A DNA stretch of 64,000 nt from Leptospira vanthielii serovar Holland str. Waz Holland = ATCC 700522 (lineage in GTDB: Bacteria > Spirochaetota > Leptospiria > Leptospirales > Leptospiraceae). Positions 8,610 to 17,414 of the stretch are shown here, piece after piece (position 1 is the first letter of the stretch; each line of letters starts with the position of its first letter). The stretch lies in the NCBI RefSeq assembly GCF_000332455.1, contig NZ_AOGY02000070.1:1-64000 (forward strand). Direction: 5' to 3'. The notes beneath the pieces were generated by a model. The model saw nothing but the letters and a program-made list of their open reading frames with translations. It did not search any database and was not told where the DNA came from. A program made the translations under genes and the position numbers.

Positions 8610-9008
8610 TTAGGGTTCAAAGAAAGCAAGATTTTCTGGCCCTTCATGAATCACGATCCGCCGGATCCGCCCTTCTGAGGATTTTACACCTTCCTTCAAA
8701 CCAAAATAAAACCAACGCGCCACATTCTCGGAAGTCGGATTGATCCCCTTAAAATCTGGATGGTCATTGATTAGGATGTGGTCAATGGAATGCACAAGTT
8801 CCATAAGTTTAGTGCGGGCAGTTAGAAAATCGTAAGAAATGCCGTCAGGGCGAATGTTTGTATTTCCTTCCAAAAATACCTCTACCTTCCAGGAATGGCC
8901 GTGGATAGGCTCATCGGAGCCATCAGCAAAGTACTGGTAGAGGAAATGGGCCGACTCAAACCGTCCCTCAATTCGGACATAAAATTTCCCGTTTTCCTGG
9001 GTAAACAT
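8610..9008 (-). CDS. 6-pyruvoyltetrahydropterin synthase / QueD family protein (PTPS-III-like)
   Basis: From ATG 9008 the protein is about 132 residues, the usual size. The longer reading to 9137 would overlap the divergent gene and adds no domain. Zinc-ligand motifs are present (FESAHFL and HGHSWKVEV), as are SIDHILIND and NPTSENVARW. The catalytic Cys seen in QueD/PTPS four residues before HGH is absent; the site reads DEPIHGH, with acidic residues instead. By family knowledge this resembles PTPS-III, a class that can replace dihydroneopterin aldolase in folate synthesis. A queuosine or pterin role cannot be told apart from sequence alone. Confidence 0.75.
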   Translation of the reverse strand: MFTQENGKFYVRIEGRFESAHFLYQYFADGSDEPIHGHSWKVEVFLEGNTNIRPDGISYDFLTARTKLMELVHSIDHILINDHPDFKGINPTSENVARWFYFGLKEGVKSSEGRIRRIVIHEGPENLAFFEP

Positions 9009-9071
9009 TCCATTGACGAATAGAGCATAGTCCAATATTTGTATAGTAATTTCCTTTCGAGGGTTCTTAAG

Positions 9072-9293
9072 ATGACTGAAACGACAAAACCGCGCTTTTT
9101 TAAAGAAATGACTGTGGGCGAGGCAATCGCAATCCACCCAGAAGCAGGTCTAGTTTTCTCCAGCTACCATTTAGGTGGATGTTCACACTGCTCCATCAAT
9201 GAAGTAGAGACTATTGAACAAGTTTGTATGGGTTACGGTGTAGAAGTAGACACTCTCATCGATTCACTGAACAACCTTTTTTCTGAAGAATAG
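9072..9293 (+). CDS. DUF1858-like small redox protein
   Basis: A 73-residue protein from ATG 9072 (MTETTKPRFF). The body MTVGEAIAIHPEAG, then HLGGCSHCSINEVETIEQVC, is the pattern of DUF1858 'disulfide oxidoreductase-like' proteins with a CX2C pair. A GAGGG stretch lies about 10 bp upstream of the ATG. Longer readings starting at 9039 would run further into the divergent pterin gene's promoter. Function is unknown; redox or Fe-S handling is a guess from the Cys motif. Confidence 0.7.
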   Translation: MTETTKPRFFKEMTVGEAIAIHPEAGLVFSSYHLGGCSHCSINEVETIEQVCMGYGVEVDTLIDSLNNLFSEE

Positions 9294-9389
9294 AAGACAA
9301 TTCACTCCCACCGGGCCCGAATTGTGGCCCTCGTGTTTCTCCACCAAAGATTTGCTAGTTGATCTTCAGCTCAGACAAGGTTAATTCGA

Positions 9390-9791
9390 TTGGACAACCT
9401 AACTTATAGTATACCTGGGCTTCTATTTCCAGCGATCTCCTTACTTATGTTAGCTTATACCAATCGTTTTTTTGGATTGGCAAAACTTTCGAGACAACTC
9501 TTATCAGAATATGAAAAATCAAAATCAGAAATTCTAGAAAAACAAATTCATAACCTAAGGTTTCGAATTTCTCTGATTTTGTATTCTCAAAGTGCCGGAA
9601 TTTTTAGTTTGATTTTGTGCACTTGCTCCATGGGTATGATTCCATTTTATAACATAGTAGCTTGGATTTTATTTGCTTCTTCACTTTTGTTTATGGTAAT
9701 CTCTCTCATACTGGCACTGATTGAAATCCATTTATCCGTTATCGCATTAGACATAGAAAGAAATTCTGTATTGAATCCTGTATCTAAATAA
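9390..9791 (+). CDS. DUF2721-like integral membrane protein
   Basis: A 133-residue protein with three hydrophobic segments (about 8-28, 60-85, 88-115). The N-terminus reads GLLFPAISLLMLAYTNRFFGLAKLSRQL, broken here as GLLFPAISLLMLAYT then NRFFGLAKLSRQL, a DUF2721 hallmark as far as I can recognise. A charged stretch separates the first and second membrane helices. The start is a TTG at 9390; no stronger ATG was found in frame before the first helix. No function is known. Confidence 0.65.
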   Translation: MDNLTYSIPGLLFPAISLLMLAYTNRFFGLAKLSRQLLSEYEKSKSEILEKQIHNLRFRISLILYSQSAGIFSLILCTCSMGMIPFYNIVAWILFASSLLFMVISLILALIEIHLSVIALDIERNSVLNPVSK

Positions 9792-9839
9792 AAAAAATTA
9801 CCTCTAAAAGTGAATTTATTTAGAAGTTAGTGGTGAATC

Positions 9840-10850
9840 CTAAATTCGAATCACAATTTTTCCAAAATGAGATCCTGATCGTAAATAGCGAATTGCATCC
9901 GCAGATTCTTCCAACGAAAACACTTTATCTACGACAGGCCGTAATCCAGAGGTTTCAATGGCTTGGTTCATTTCGATAAAGGCTTTTCTTCCTCCAACAA
10001 CTAAACCTTGGATTTTCAAATTGTTCATAACTGCAGGAAGTAAATTCAGTTCACCAGATTTACCAGCAAGAATTCCAATCAAATGGATCACACCAAACGG
10101 GCGACAGGCGGCAATGGACTGTTCTAAGGTTCCAGCTCCCCCCACTTCAATGATATGATCGGCTCCCACTTTTTTCGTAATCCGCCGGACTTCCTTTCCC
10201 CATTCCGGTGTTTCCTTATAATTAACTAAATAATCAGCACCTAATTCTTTTCCTTGTTCCAACTTTTCGCCGCTGGAAGAAGTAAGAATTACTTTGGCAC
10301 CAACAAACTTAGCAAACTGCAAAGCAAAGATAGAAACACCACCTGTTCCCTGTACAACGACAAATTCCCCAGGTTTTAAATTGCTGAATTGAAAAAGACC
10401 AGACCAAGCAGTGAGGGCTGCACAAGGTAAGGTTGCCGCTTCTTCGTAAGATAAATGCGAAGGAATGCGGACAAGACCTGTCTCTGGCACTAAAGCTAAC
10501 TCCCGCAAGGTTCCGGGAAGTGGGCCCCCAATGGTATGACGCATTTCTGCATGGGTTGCATCTCTTGCGATCCACTTGGGAGCAAAAGTCAATAGAACAC
10601 GATCCCCCACAGCCCACTCAGTCACTTGAGAACCAATACCAATCACTTCCCCTGCACCATCGCTGCAAGGGACTAACGGAAGTGGGAACTTAGGGTTATA
10701 CTTTCCTTCGACAACTAAAGAGTCTCTGTAATTTAAAGATGCGGCTCGCAAACGAACCAAAACCTCTGTTGGACCTGGACTTGTAGGTTCAGGAACATCA
10801 ATAATTTTTAAATGATCCAAACCAAAACGAAGGATCTGTGCCTGTTTCAT
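9840..10850 (-). CDS. Zinc-independent MDR-family NAD(P)-dependent reductase
   Basis: A 336-residue medium-chain dehydrogenase/reductase. The GroES-like N-terminus has LRAASLNYRDSLVVEGKY and VPCSDGAGEVIGIG; the Rossmann motif reads VVVQGTGGVSIFALQFAK. The structural-zinc cysteines of alcohol dehydrogenases are missing, as in quinone-oxidoreductase-like members. The substrate is unknown. It is followed on the same strand by crotonyl-CoA carboxylase/reductase, another MDR protein, with a VOC gene between, but the gaps are large enough for separate promoters. Confidence 0.82.
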   Translation of the reverse strand: MKQAQILRFGLDHLKIIDVPEPTSPGPTEVLVRLRAASLNYRDSLVVEGKYNPKFPLPLVPCSDGAGEVIGIGSQVTEWAVGDRVLLTFAPKWIARDATHAEMRHTIGGPLPGTLRELALVPETGLVRIPSHLSYEEAATLPCAALTAWSGLFQFSNLKPGEFVVVQGTGGVSIFALQFAKFVGAKVILTSSSGEKLEQGKELGADYLVNYKETPEWGKEVRRITKKVGADHIIEVGGAGTLEQSIAACRPFGVIHLIGILAGKSGELNLLPAVMNNLKIQGLVVGGRKAFIEMNQAIETSGLRPVVDKVFSLEESADAIRYLRSGSHFGKIVIRI

Positions 10851-10902
10851 CTATTCCCCTGAGTGATCTTAAACTACAAAATATAACAACGATTAAACGC
10901 GA

Positions 10903-11334
10903 CTACTTACTAAGAACAATTTCACCCTTTTGATTTAACGGAAAAAATGGGTTGTATGCCAGTTCAAATATATGCCCGTCTGGATCCTGAAAATAAGCAC
11001 TATACCCACCCCAAAAAACTTTTTGAGGTTCCTTAAGGATCTTGGCACCTAAGGTCCGCACCTTTTCTATTACAGAATCAACTTCAGGTTCACTAGCGAG
11101 ATTTTGTGCCAAAGTAATCCCAGAAAACTCTTGGCGTTTTTGGAAAGGGATTCCAATGTCCTTGGCTAAATCTTCTTCACCAAACAAACCAAAAACGACA
11201 GCCCCTATTTGAAAAAAAGCGACACTATCATTACTTTCTTCTGATCGTTTCCAACCAAGACCTTTTTCATAGAAGTCGATGGAACGATGCAAATCGGACA
11301 CGCCTAAGGTAATTAAGTTGATTCTTGGATACAT
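10903..11334 (-). CDS. VOC/glyoxalase-fold protein
   Basis: A 143-residue protein with two beta-alpha-beta-beta-beta modules. The start INLITLGVSDLHRSIDFYEKG and the end YFQDPDGHIFELAYNPFF are classic vicinal oxygen chelate (VOC) signatures, quoted here in part. The final Glu in IFELAYN would be a metal ligand. Members include glyoxalase I, dioxygenases and antibiotic-binding proteins, so the activity cannot be assigned. Confidence 0.8.
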   Translation of the reverse strand: MYPRINLITLGVSDLHRSIDFYEKGLGWKRSEESNDSVAFFQIGAVVFGLFGEEDLAKDIGIPFQKRQEFSGITLAQNLASEPEVDSVIEKVRTLGAKILKEPQKVFWGGYSAYFQDPDGHIFELAYNPFFPLNQKGEIVLSK

Positions 11335-11436
11335 AAACGACTCTCCCTTGTTAAAACATGAACTTTATAAAAATAAAAAATTAAGAAAACAGAAACGGAC
11401 TTCACAAAACGGACGTTCCGTGGTAGTAGGAACCAT

Positions 11437-11463
11437 TGGGTGGCGGGTGGTTAACCCCACCCA
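11437..11463 (-). terminator. GC-rich hairpin downstream of crotonyl-CoA reductase gene
   Basis: Stem TGGGTGG / CCACCCA with an inner GGTTAACC palindrome, 48 bp after the stop of the minus-strand gene ending at 11511. It lacks a T-run, so it may act as a transcript stabiliser rather than an intrinsic terminator. Confidence 0.35.
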
Positions 11464-11510
11464 GTCTAAATAGGGCGGGGACATGTACCTAAATACTCAC
11501 CTGAAAAGAA

Positions 11511-12758
11511 TTACTTCTTCCCAAGACCTGTAGTTTTTGCACCAACCAGGATTGACATGTTTCCTGCTGGGTGTTTGTTTTCGCGCATCAACTGATGGCA
11601 CTCACCAGTTTGTTCGAAACGGTAAGTTTCTGCCAAAACTGGATCCACTTTTTTATCGATCACTAGTTGGTTCAAATCACGGCAGTTGTCGTCGTTTGCG
11701 AAGTGTGAACCTTGCAGACGTTTTTGTCTCATCCACAAATAACGAAGGTCAGCTGTTGCATTGAAACCAGAGGTTCCTGCACAAATCACAACCATTCCAC
11801 CTGTTTCGCAGACAAATACGGATGTAGGAAGTGTACTTTCTCCCGGATGTTCGAAAACGATTTGAGGGTTTTTGCCTTTTCCTGCAATGTCCCAAATAGC
11901 TTTTCCAAATTCACGAGCTTGTTTGGTCCACTCAACAAATGCTTCTGGTTTGTTGATATCGGAAGTAAGGGCTCCCCAATGTTTGAACTTGTTACGGTTG
12001 ATCACACCAGCAGCACCTAAGTTTTTACAAAAATCTATTTTGTCATCAGATGATACAACTGCGATTGGAACCCCACCTGCTGCTTTTACAATTTGAATCG
12101 CCATGGCACCGAGTCCACCAGCTCCACCCCAAATGAGGGCTACATCTCCTGGTTTTACATCATTTGGTTTCCAGTGGTGTAACATTCTGTAGGCGGTCGC
12201 AGCAACTAACATATAAGCTGCAGATGCTTCCCAAGTTAGGTGTTGAGGACGTGGTAGGCACTGATGGTCTTGTACTTTGCAAAACTGAGCAAACGATCCC
12301 CAATTGGATTCATATCCCCAAATGATTTGAGAAGGTGCATACATTGGATCTTTTCCAGAAAGAACCCATGGATCTTTTGGATCCCACATTGCACAATGGA
12401 CAACAACTTCGTCACCCACTTTCACATTCTTAACTTCAGATCCAACCTTATAGACAATACCAGATGCATCAGATCCACCAATGTGGAATTTTTCCGGTTC
12501 GCCTTTTTTGTTACGAGCCGCAATCACATCAACTGGATACCCAAGGGCCGCCCAAACGTTGTTATAGTTGACTCCAGCAGCCATTGTGGCCACGAGAACT
12601 TCGTTCGGACCGATCTCCGGAACATCAATGACTTCTGCTTGGAAAGAAGTTTTCGGTTCGCCGTAACGTTCCGGGCGAATGACCTGCGCGTGCATTTTTT
12701 TGGGCACAACTCCAATAGGAGGAAGTTCCCCTACTGGTACGATTTCTACGTTGCTCAT
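11511..12758 (-). CDS. ccr: Crotonyl-CoA carboxylase/reductase
   Basis: NADPH-dependent reductive carboxylation of crotonyl-CoA to ethylmalonyl-CoA, the key step of the ethylmalonyl-CoA pathway and a source of extender units. The protein has 415 residues, the expected length. Family features are visible: [38 protein letters not shown], the nucleotide motif [14 protein letters not shown] and the C-terminal [10 protein letters not shown]. Asn in NYNN, Glu in WGYE and His in GSHFAND match the known CO2-pocket residues by position in the motifs. No other ethylmalonyl-CoA pathway gene is in the window, so the pathway is inferred only. Confidence 0.9.
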   Translation of the reverse strand: MSNVEIVPVGELPPIGVVPKKMHAQVIRPERYGEPKTSFQAEVIDVPEIGPNEVLVATMAAGVNYNNVWAALGYPVDVIAARNKKGEPEKFHIGGSDASGIVYKVGSEVKNVKVGDEVVVHCAMWDPKDPWVLSGKDPMYAPSQIIWGYESNWGSFAQFCKVQDHQCLPRPQHLTWEASAAYMLVAATAYRMLHHWKPNDVKPGDVALIWGGAGGLGAMAIQIVKAAGGVPIAVVSSDDKIDFCKNLGAAGVINRNKFKHWGALTSDINKPEAFVEWTKQAREFGKAIWDIAGKGKNPQIVFEHPGESTLPTSVFVCETGGMVVICAGTSGFNATADLRYLWMRQKRLQGSHFANDDNCRDLNQLVIDKKVDPVLAETYRFEQTGECHQLMRENKHPAGNMSILVGAKTTGLGKK

Positions 12759-12822
12759 AGATTACCTTTTACGAATAAAATTTATAGAGTTTCTTAGAAC
12801 GTTTTAAAAAAGGCATCAGTTG

Positions 12823-13734
12823 TCAATCGCTTCCCCACTCCATAGAAAAGGCAAATGTCCACGCAGATTGATAGAGCCTGTACTCACGATCCCTTTGTAA
12901 TGGGTATCTATAGGCGAGACTCATATTATACTTCTCCGAAAAATTCCAAGAAAACCCTGCACTGGCTTCCGTAAAATAAGAAGGATTGGCTTTATCTTTT
13001 TCTTTGGAATAATCAACACCGTTATAGGGATTGCGATACAAGAGTCCGGTAAAAAGAGAAATCTCTTGCATCAAATAATACGTCACATAAGCCGAAACAA
13101 GTGCGGTTTTTTTAAATTCATATTCTGGTTCTGGTGGTGAAGCGGAAGCCTTCCTGAAATAAAAAGGAACTCCGTCGTTGTCTTGTAAGTTGTTCGGTTG
13201 TGGTCTCGAAAGCGGACTGAGTCCACCGATTTTTGTAACAAAGGACCACTTCTCATACAAATAGCCAAGTTTGATAAACCCTGTTCCCGTATAATAATTT
13301 CCACCAGTAAACCGATCTGTGTCGGGACCACTCGGAAAACCAACAGAACCTTCGATCACAAAAAAGTAAGGTTTGTCCAAATCAAAGAAGGGTTGGTATT
13401 TAAAACCCAGGTAAGTTTTTCCAATCCTTGCCGCATCCTCTCTCCCTCTCTGTTGGTAATAATTCCAAGGAACCGAAGCATTGAGAGCAAACCTTCCATC
13501 AAAAAAATTCATCTCCGCAAAAGCTGTGGTTGTGAAGAGGTGACTATTCTCCCTTGTCGATTGGTAATAATCCTGAGTGATTACCAAATAGTTCGTTGGT
13601 TTCTCTCGTTTTCCAGTAAACGGATCCACAAACCTGGCCGTTGCATTGGGACTATCCGACGAACCCGTGTGATGCGAATAGAGAGACTGGATGGAAAGTA
13701 ATAAAATAATTAAGATAATAAAACTTTGTTTCAT
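12823..13734 (-). CDS. Outer-membrane-type protein of the MbnP/MbnH cluster
   Basis: From the ATG at 13734 the protein is 303 residues with signal peptide MKQSFIILIILLLSIQSLYS and then HHTGSSDSPN. The rest has many alternating aromatic strands (YQSTRENSHLFTTTAFAEM, FVIEGSVGFPSG, YNMSLAYRYPLQ) and ends FAFSMEWGSD, as expected for a small beta-barrel. The ATG overlaps the stop of the preceding lipoprotein gene (ATGA), which is why I prefer it to a start at 13755. It is last in a cluster with MbnP/MbnH-like genes. Transport or binding of a metal at the outer membrane is inferred from context only. Confidence 0.72.
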   Translation of the reverse strand: MKQSFIILIILLLSIQSLYSHHTGSSDSPNATARFVDPFTGKREKPTNYLVITQDYYQSTRENSHLFTTTAFAEMNFFDGRFALNASVPWNYYQQRGREDAARIGKTYLGFKYQPFFDLDKPYFFVIEGSVGFPSGPDTDRFTGGNYYTGTGFIKLGYLYEKWSFVTKIGGLSPLSRPQPNNLQDNDGVPFYFRKASASPPEPEYEFKKTALVSAYVTYYLMQEISLFTGLLYRNPYNGVDYSKEKDKANPSYFTEASAGFSWNFSEKYNMSLAYRYPLQRDREYRLYQSAWTFAFSMEWGSD

Positions 13735-14627
13735 CGTTCCACTCCAGGAAAACATCCAGGGAAACTAAAAACAATATCTTCGGCTTGGAGATTTTGGAGA
13801 AGGATATTGTATAAGGGCACATTCGAAACTTTGGAGATGACAACAGTTCCCGGAAACAATAAGGCCAATTGTTGTAAAAATCGAACAGGAGTTCCTGAAA
13901 CGGAACGATCTTGAAACAATGAAGAAAGAGACATTAGAATTTCTATATTACTCGCCCGCCCCTGTTTGATTGGAATTTTACATTTTGGTGTAATCAGTTT
14001 ATTTCCTTGCGGCAGAAGGATTGTTATATCGTTTCCATTCACCGTCATTCGAATATAAATCTCTTCCCAACTTACATTGGCCACCGCCACCACTCCCAGT
14101 GGCATGTTCGAAAGCCTAGTGTTGGGATAAAGGAAACTAGCTCCCGTATCCACCGTACTATTGTATTGAGTTATGTTGGTCACAGTTCCTGCTGATAAAA
14201 ACGGATACGATTTACCATACAAATCATCCGCAGGCAAATCCAGAGGAACCGTATACGGGGTATGGGTCTTAGCTGTTGCTGTGGAACTTTTTTCTGAACT
14301 CGAAGTAGAAACACCTAATACCTGGTTTGGCGGATTGATTCGATAGGTTCCCGTTTCCCAATTGATATCAGTGTTACTTTGAATTGTGATATTATAAACA
14401 ACAGCATTACTCGTCAAACTAAACTGGTTTAGATTATCATCCGCTTGGTCATCGTAAGATCGAAGATTTGTTCCCACGGCGACCGTTTGGTTGTTGTTAA
14501 AAAAGATTAAATTCTGCAAGATCGCAAGTTTGTCTTTGTTACTATCACCCACCGAACCAAAGGTACAGTGAGTGAAGAAAACTAAAAAACCAGAAATTAA
14601 GGTAAGCCGACTATCCAAATGTTTCAT
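13731..14627 (-). CDS. Unknown lipoprotein of the MbnP/MbnH cluster
   Basis: About 298 residues with an N-terminal lipoprotein signal (LISGFLVFFTHC, Cys near 21). No domain was recognised. The body is rich in Asn, Thr and Ser, with beta-type stretches and motifs such as LYPNTRLSNMPLGVVAVANV, quoted in part. Two Cys occur later, in TPKCKIP and FPGCFPG. Its ATG at 14627 overlaps the stop of the di-heme gene by one base (TGATG), and its own stop overlaps the next start by four bases, so it is translationally coupled on both sides. That placement suggests it works with the di-heme enzyme and the outer-membrane protein. Confidence 0.72.
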   Translation of the reverse strand: MKHLDSRLTLISGFLVFFTHCTFGSVGDSNKDKLAILQNLIFFNNNQTVAVGTNLRSYDDQADDNLNQFSLTSNAVVYNITIQSNTDINWETGTYRINPPNQVLGVSTSSSEKSSTATAKTHTPYTVPLDLPADDLYGKSYPFLSAGTVTNITQYNSTVDTGASFLYPNTRLSNMPLGVVAVANVSWEEIYIRMTVNGNDITILLPQGNKLITPKCKIPIKQGRASNIEILMSLSSLFQDRSVSGTPVRFLQQLALLFPGTVVISKVSNVPLYNILLQNLQAEDIVFSFPGCFPGVER

Positions 14628-15832
14628 CAAAAGGGACTCGCAAACTTAGGATTGGATAAAAACTCTTCATCAGTAAGAGCCAATAGAAAATTCACCATAT
14701 CATCCCTTTGGGAATCTGAAATTGTAAAAGCCCGAATGAGTGCCCCATCTTTTCCAATATGCGCTTGACCACCGGAACGATAGTGATTCACAACTTGGGT
14801 GAGTGCATCCCTTGCACAGTCTACTTTGGTCTTCCCGGCACCAGCCGGTTTGTCTGGATTATTCGCATCCGCACACATAAAAATCCCGTCATGCATATAA
14901 GGATAGGTAACACCAATATTACGTAAAGATGGTGCTCGAAATTTTCCTGTATCGGATGCAACACCAGTTAGGTCAAATAAACCTTTTTTGTTACTAACTT
15001 GCCCCGCATAATAGGCATCATCATGAATCCCGTTGCTATGGTAAAAGAATTCTTCCTTGGCTCCTCCATGGAATGAGGTATCCGTAAAATTAAACCCCCC
15101 ATGACAATGAAAACATTCTGCGACTTCACCATTAAATATGTTCAATCCACGAATTTCGGAAGCATTTAATGCTGATTTGTTATTTCTAAATGTGTATTGG
15201 TCATATCTGGAATTCCCTGAAATCATGGTTCTCTGAAAACTCGCAAGAGCATAACGCACATTTTGTTCAGTAATCCCAGAGCCACCAAACGCGCGCTCAA
15301 ACATTGGCTGATAGATCGAATTAGAGGCCAATGCACCTATAAAATTATTATTCTGTAATCCTAGTTCCACTGGAGATTCACCAAACATAGGAGCACGAGC
15401 TTGTAATTCCAAACTCGTCATTTTAGGATTACTCCAAGTAAGTCTTGGCATATAGGCAACATTCGATAGATGTTGGGCATTTCTCGGATGTGTTTGGTTT
15501 GTGATTCCACTAGGAAAATCTTTTCCATCGGCAAACGCCAAAGATTGAAAATGGCAACCGCTACAAGCCATCGTTCCATTCCCTGACAATTTTTTTTCGT
15601 AAAACAAATGTCTGCCGAGTTCGACCTTAGCTTTTGACATGGGGTTGTCTGCGGGAACATTTGGCACAGGAAAACCTGGTGGTAAATCCCATACCCAGTC
15701 CGAACCACTGGCCAAAATTCCCAGTGCTAATAACAACATATCATCGTTTTTTTCCTTCTTCTGGAATGGGAGGATGTTACAACCCAAAAGAAAACTGAAT
15801 AAAACTAATATAGAAAAATGAATAAACTTCAT
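14627..15832 (-). CDS. MbnH-like di-heme c-type peroxidase
   Basis: A 401-residue lipoprotein (lipobox FLLGC, Cys18) of the MauG/cytochrome c peroxidase superfamily. Heme-binding motifs CSGCH (90-94) and CFHCH (240-244) are present. Segments RHLFYEKKLSGNGTMAC, FADGKDFPSGITNQTHPRN and APMFGESPVELGL are typical of the MXAN_0977/MbnH branch. By family knowledge MbnH uses bis-Fe(IV) chemistry to oxidise a tryptophan of its partner MbnP. The partner gene lies 57 bp upstream on the same strand, so the pair is complete. The protein should act in the periplasm, anchored to a membrane. Confidence 0.85.
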   Translation of the reverse strand: MKFIHFSILVLFSFLLGCNILPFQKKEKNDDMLLLALGILASGSDWVWDLPPGFPVPNVPADNPMSKAKVELGRHLFYEKKLSGNGTMACSGCHFQSLAFADGKDFPSGITNQTHPRNAQHLSNVAYMPRLTWSNPKMTSLELQARAPMFGESPVELGLQNNNFIGALASNSIYQPMFERAFGGSGITEQNVRYALASFQRTMISGNSRYDQYTFRNNKSALNASEIRGLNIFNGEVAECFHCHGGFNFTDTSFHGGAKEEFFYHSNGIHDDAYYAGQVSNKKGLFDLTGVASDTGKFRAPSLRNIGVTYPYMHDGIFMCADANNPDKPAGAGKTKVDCARDALTQVVNHYRSGGQAHIGKDGALIRAFTISDSQRDDMVNFLLALTDEEFLSNPKFASPF

Positions 15833-15889
15833 AAATGTATCCTATTAAAAGTTAGGTTGGCAAAAAATTGCCAACCTAGTGATATAAAT

Positions 15890-16735
15890 TTATTTGAGAC
15901 TAAACACTCGTTGTGTGATGGAACTGTCTGTTGCTCCACCATTCGACAAACCAAATGCTTGTATCAAGGATTCACATGCAGTCCCACCCATCATTGGTAC
16001 AGGCATACATGATGCATCAGCTCCCGGATTGTGTCCATGAATCAGCTGGTCCACATTAAAGGATATCTTTTGACCAGCTGGATTGTATTGTCCTGTTAGT
16101 TGAATGGAAGCTCTATACTTAGCAGTACAATTACCGTAGTTAGGGGCACCAGTACAACCCGTCGAGCCTAAATGCAATTTTGTAAAGTTAGTACCTGAAT
16201 TAACGCTGAACTCAAGATTCGCATGTTTGTACCCACCAGTCCAAGACCAATACATAGAACCGATATTAAGTGGTGCCAACTGGACATTTTTATCTAAATG
16301 GTTTAATGCTTCCGGAACACCTACAGAAAATTGGACTCCCGTATATGTGCCAGGTGCCACACCACCAGTAACTTTTGTATTTGTTTCTGATGTTTGAGTT
16401 GTTTCCAAATCCACAAGAGCCACACCATTGGATTGCCAAACATTGTCAGCACTTAAAGATACATCAGCAGCAGAACCATCTGCCCTTATTAACTTTACAT
16501 CGGAAATGTACAATCGGAAATCGCGAAACTGGACTGTTCGACTATCGGCAGTAATATTCGTACCAGTAACTAACTTTTGCCCATTTGCCAATGCTTCAAA
16601 TTCTAAAGTGACAGGTTGGGGCCATGCCAAAGCCAAAGCTGTTAATGTTTCTGTGTCTTCAGATTTGGATTTCGGAGTACAGGAAACCAATCCAATAACC
16701 GAAATGGAAATAATAATTGTTTTAAATAAATTCAT
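15890..16735 (-). CDS. MbnP-like four-Cys metal-binding protein
   Basis: A 281-residue lipoprotein (lipobox GLVSC, Cys19). The core VTLEFEALANGQ, VQFRDFRLYISDVKLI, VALVDLE and SMYWSWTGGYKH matches the MbnP / 'metallo-mystery pair four-Cys' family. Cys194, 203, 243 and 254 form the four-Cys set; Trp163 and Trp165 in YWSW are candidates for conversion to kynurenine by the partner di-heme enzyme, as described for MbnP. The C-terminal HGHNPGADASC includes a histidine pair that could also bind metal. It sits directly upstream of the MbnH-like gene. Copper is the likely metal by analogy, not shown by sequence. Confidence 0.85.
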   Translation of the reverse strand: MNLFKTIIISISVIGLVSCTPKSKSEDTETLTALALAWPQPVTLEFEALANGQKLVTGTNITADSRTVQFRDFRLYISDVKLIRADGSAADVSLSADNVWQSNGVALVDLETTQTSETNTKVTGGVAPGTYTGVQFSVGVPEALNHLDKNVQLAPLNIGSMYWSWTGGYKHANLEFSVNSGTNFTKLHLGSTGCTGAPNYGNCTAKYRASIQLTGQYNPAGQKISFNVDQLIHGHNPGADASCMPVPMMGGTACESLIQAFGLSNGGATDSSITQRVFSLK

Positions 16736-16776
16736 AAATACCTAATATTCTAAAATACGATTGTTGTTTTGAATCA

Positions 16777-16797
16777 GTAGATAAAATCATCATCTAC
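16777..16797. promoter_or_regulatory. Inverted repeat upstream of the MbnP-like gene
   Basis: GTAGAT-N9-ATCTAC about 45-60 bp before the minus-strand start at 16735. It is in the right place for an operator or a hairpin in the leader. No regulator gene is adjacent. Confidence 0.3.
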
Positions 16798-16931
16798 CAA
16801 TAGACTTGATTGTAGTTAAAAAATTTAGATACAGGGTGGTCGCAGTAAAGTAGGGATTCTTCCATCCAGAAGAGTGGAGGGAGACTCATAAATCGTATAA
16901 AAAATTACAGAAGGATTCGCAAAACCAAAAG

Positions 16932-17291
16932 CTAAATTGGGTCTGTCCATAGTTTGGTGGTGAGATCGTAAAGAAAGTGCGTCCTTTTTTTCTTTTTACA
17001 AGAACAAAGGTGGGCCTCACCATCTTTGGCGTCATGACAGGTGGGTTTCAGGGCGAGTTCTTTTGTGGTATGGTGGTCATTCGAGTCGCTTGAGGTAACA
17101 GATGTTCCATTTCCTTCAGAAAAGAGTTTGTCTTCCCCATTCGCATGTTTTTCCTTTTTGGATCCATGGTTGCAATGACAGATTTTTGAGTTGGACTCGA
17201 GGCAATACCCAAGTAACCCACTCCCTAAAAACAGGAATTGAGTGCAAAGGAATAAGGCCAAACTACCGGCGATCCACCGTTTGCAGAACAT
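16932..17291 (-). CDS. Small exported Cys/His-rich protein
   Basis: A 119-residue protein with a hydrophobic N-terminal segment (about 8-30) acting as signal peptide or anchor. The mature part carries CHCNHG, an internal HH pair, CHDAKDGEAHLCSC and a basic patch KKKKR. The ten or so Cys and the His residues suggest metal or redox chemistry in the periplasm. I recognise no family. It lies about 200 bp upstream of the MbnP-like gene on the same strand, so membership in that cluster is possible but not proven. Confidence 0.6.
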   Translation of the reverse strand: MFCKRWIAGSLALFLCTQFLFLGSGLLGYCLESNSKICHCNHGSKKEKHANGEDKLFSEGNGTSVTSSDSNDHHTTKELALKPTCHDAKDGEAHLCSCKKKKRTHFLYDLTTKLWTDPI

Positions 17292-17414
17292 CTACCCCAT
17301 ACTTAGCCACCCAACCCAAAAATCGAGCCAATTTTTGGACAAATTTAGTGTCGCCCCTCCTGCCCTTTGAAAACATGGTATTGGAACCAATGCAAACGAG
17401 CTAGAGGCCATCAG

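Noticed and set aside
8610..9137. Longer start (9137) for the PTPS-like gene
   Set aside because: It adds 43 residues with no family match and would overlap the divergent DUF1858-like gene; ATG 9008 gives the normal size.
12264..12797. 177-codon plus-strand ORF opposite the crotonyl-CoA reductase
   Set aside because: Antisense shadow of a strongly recognised gene.
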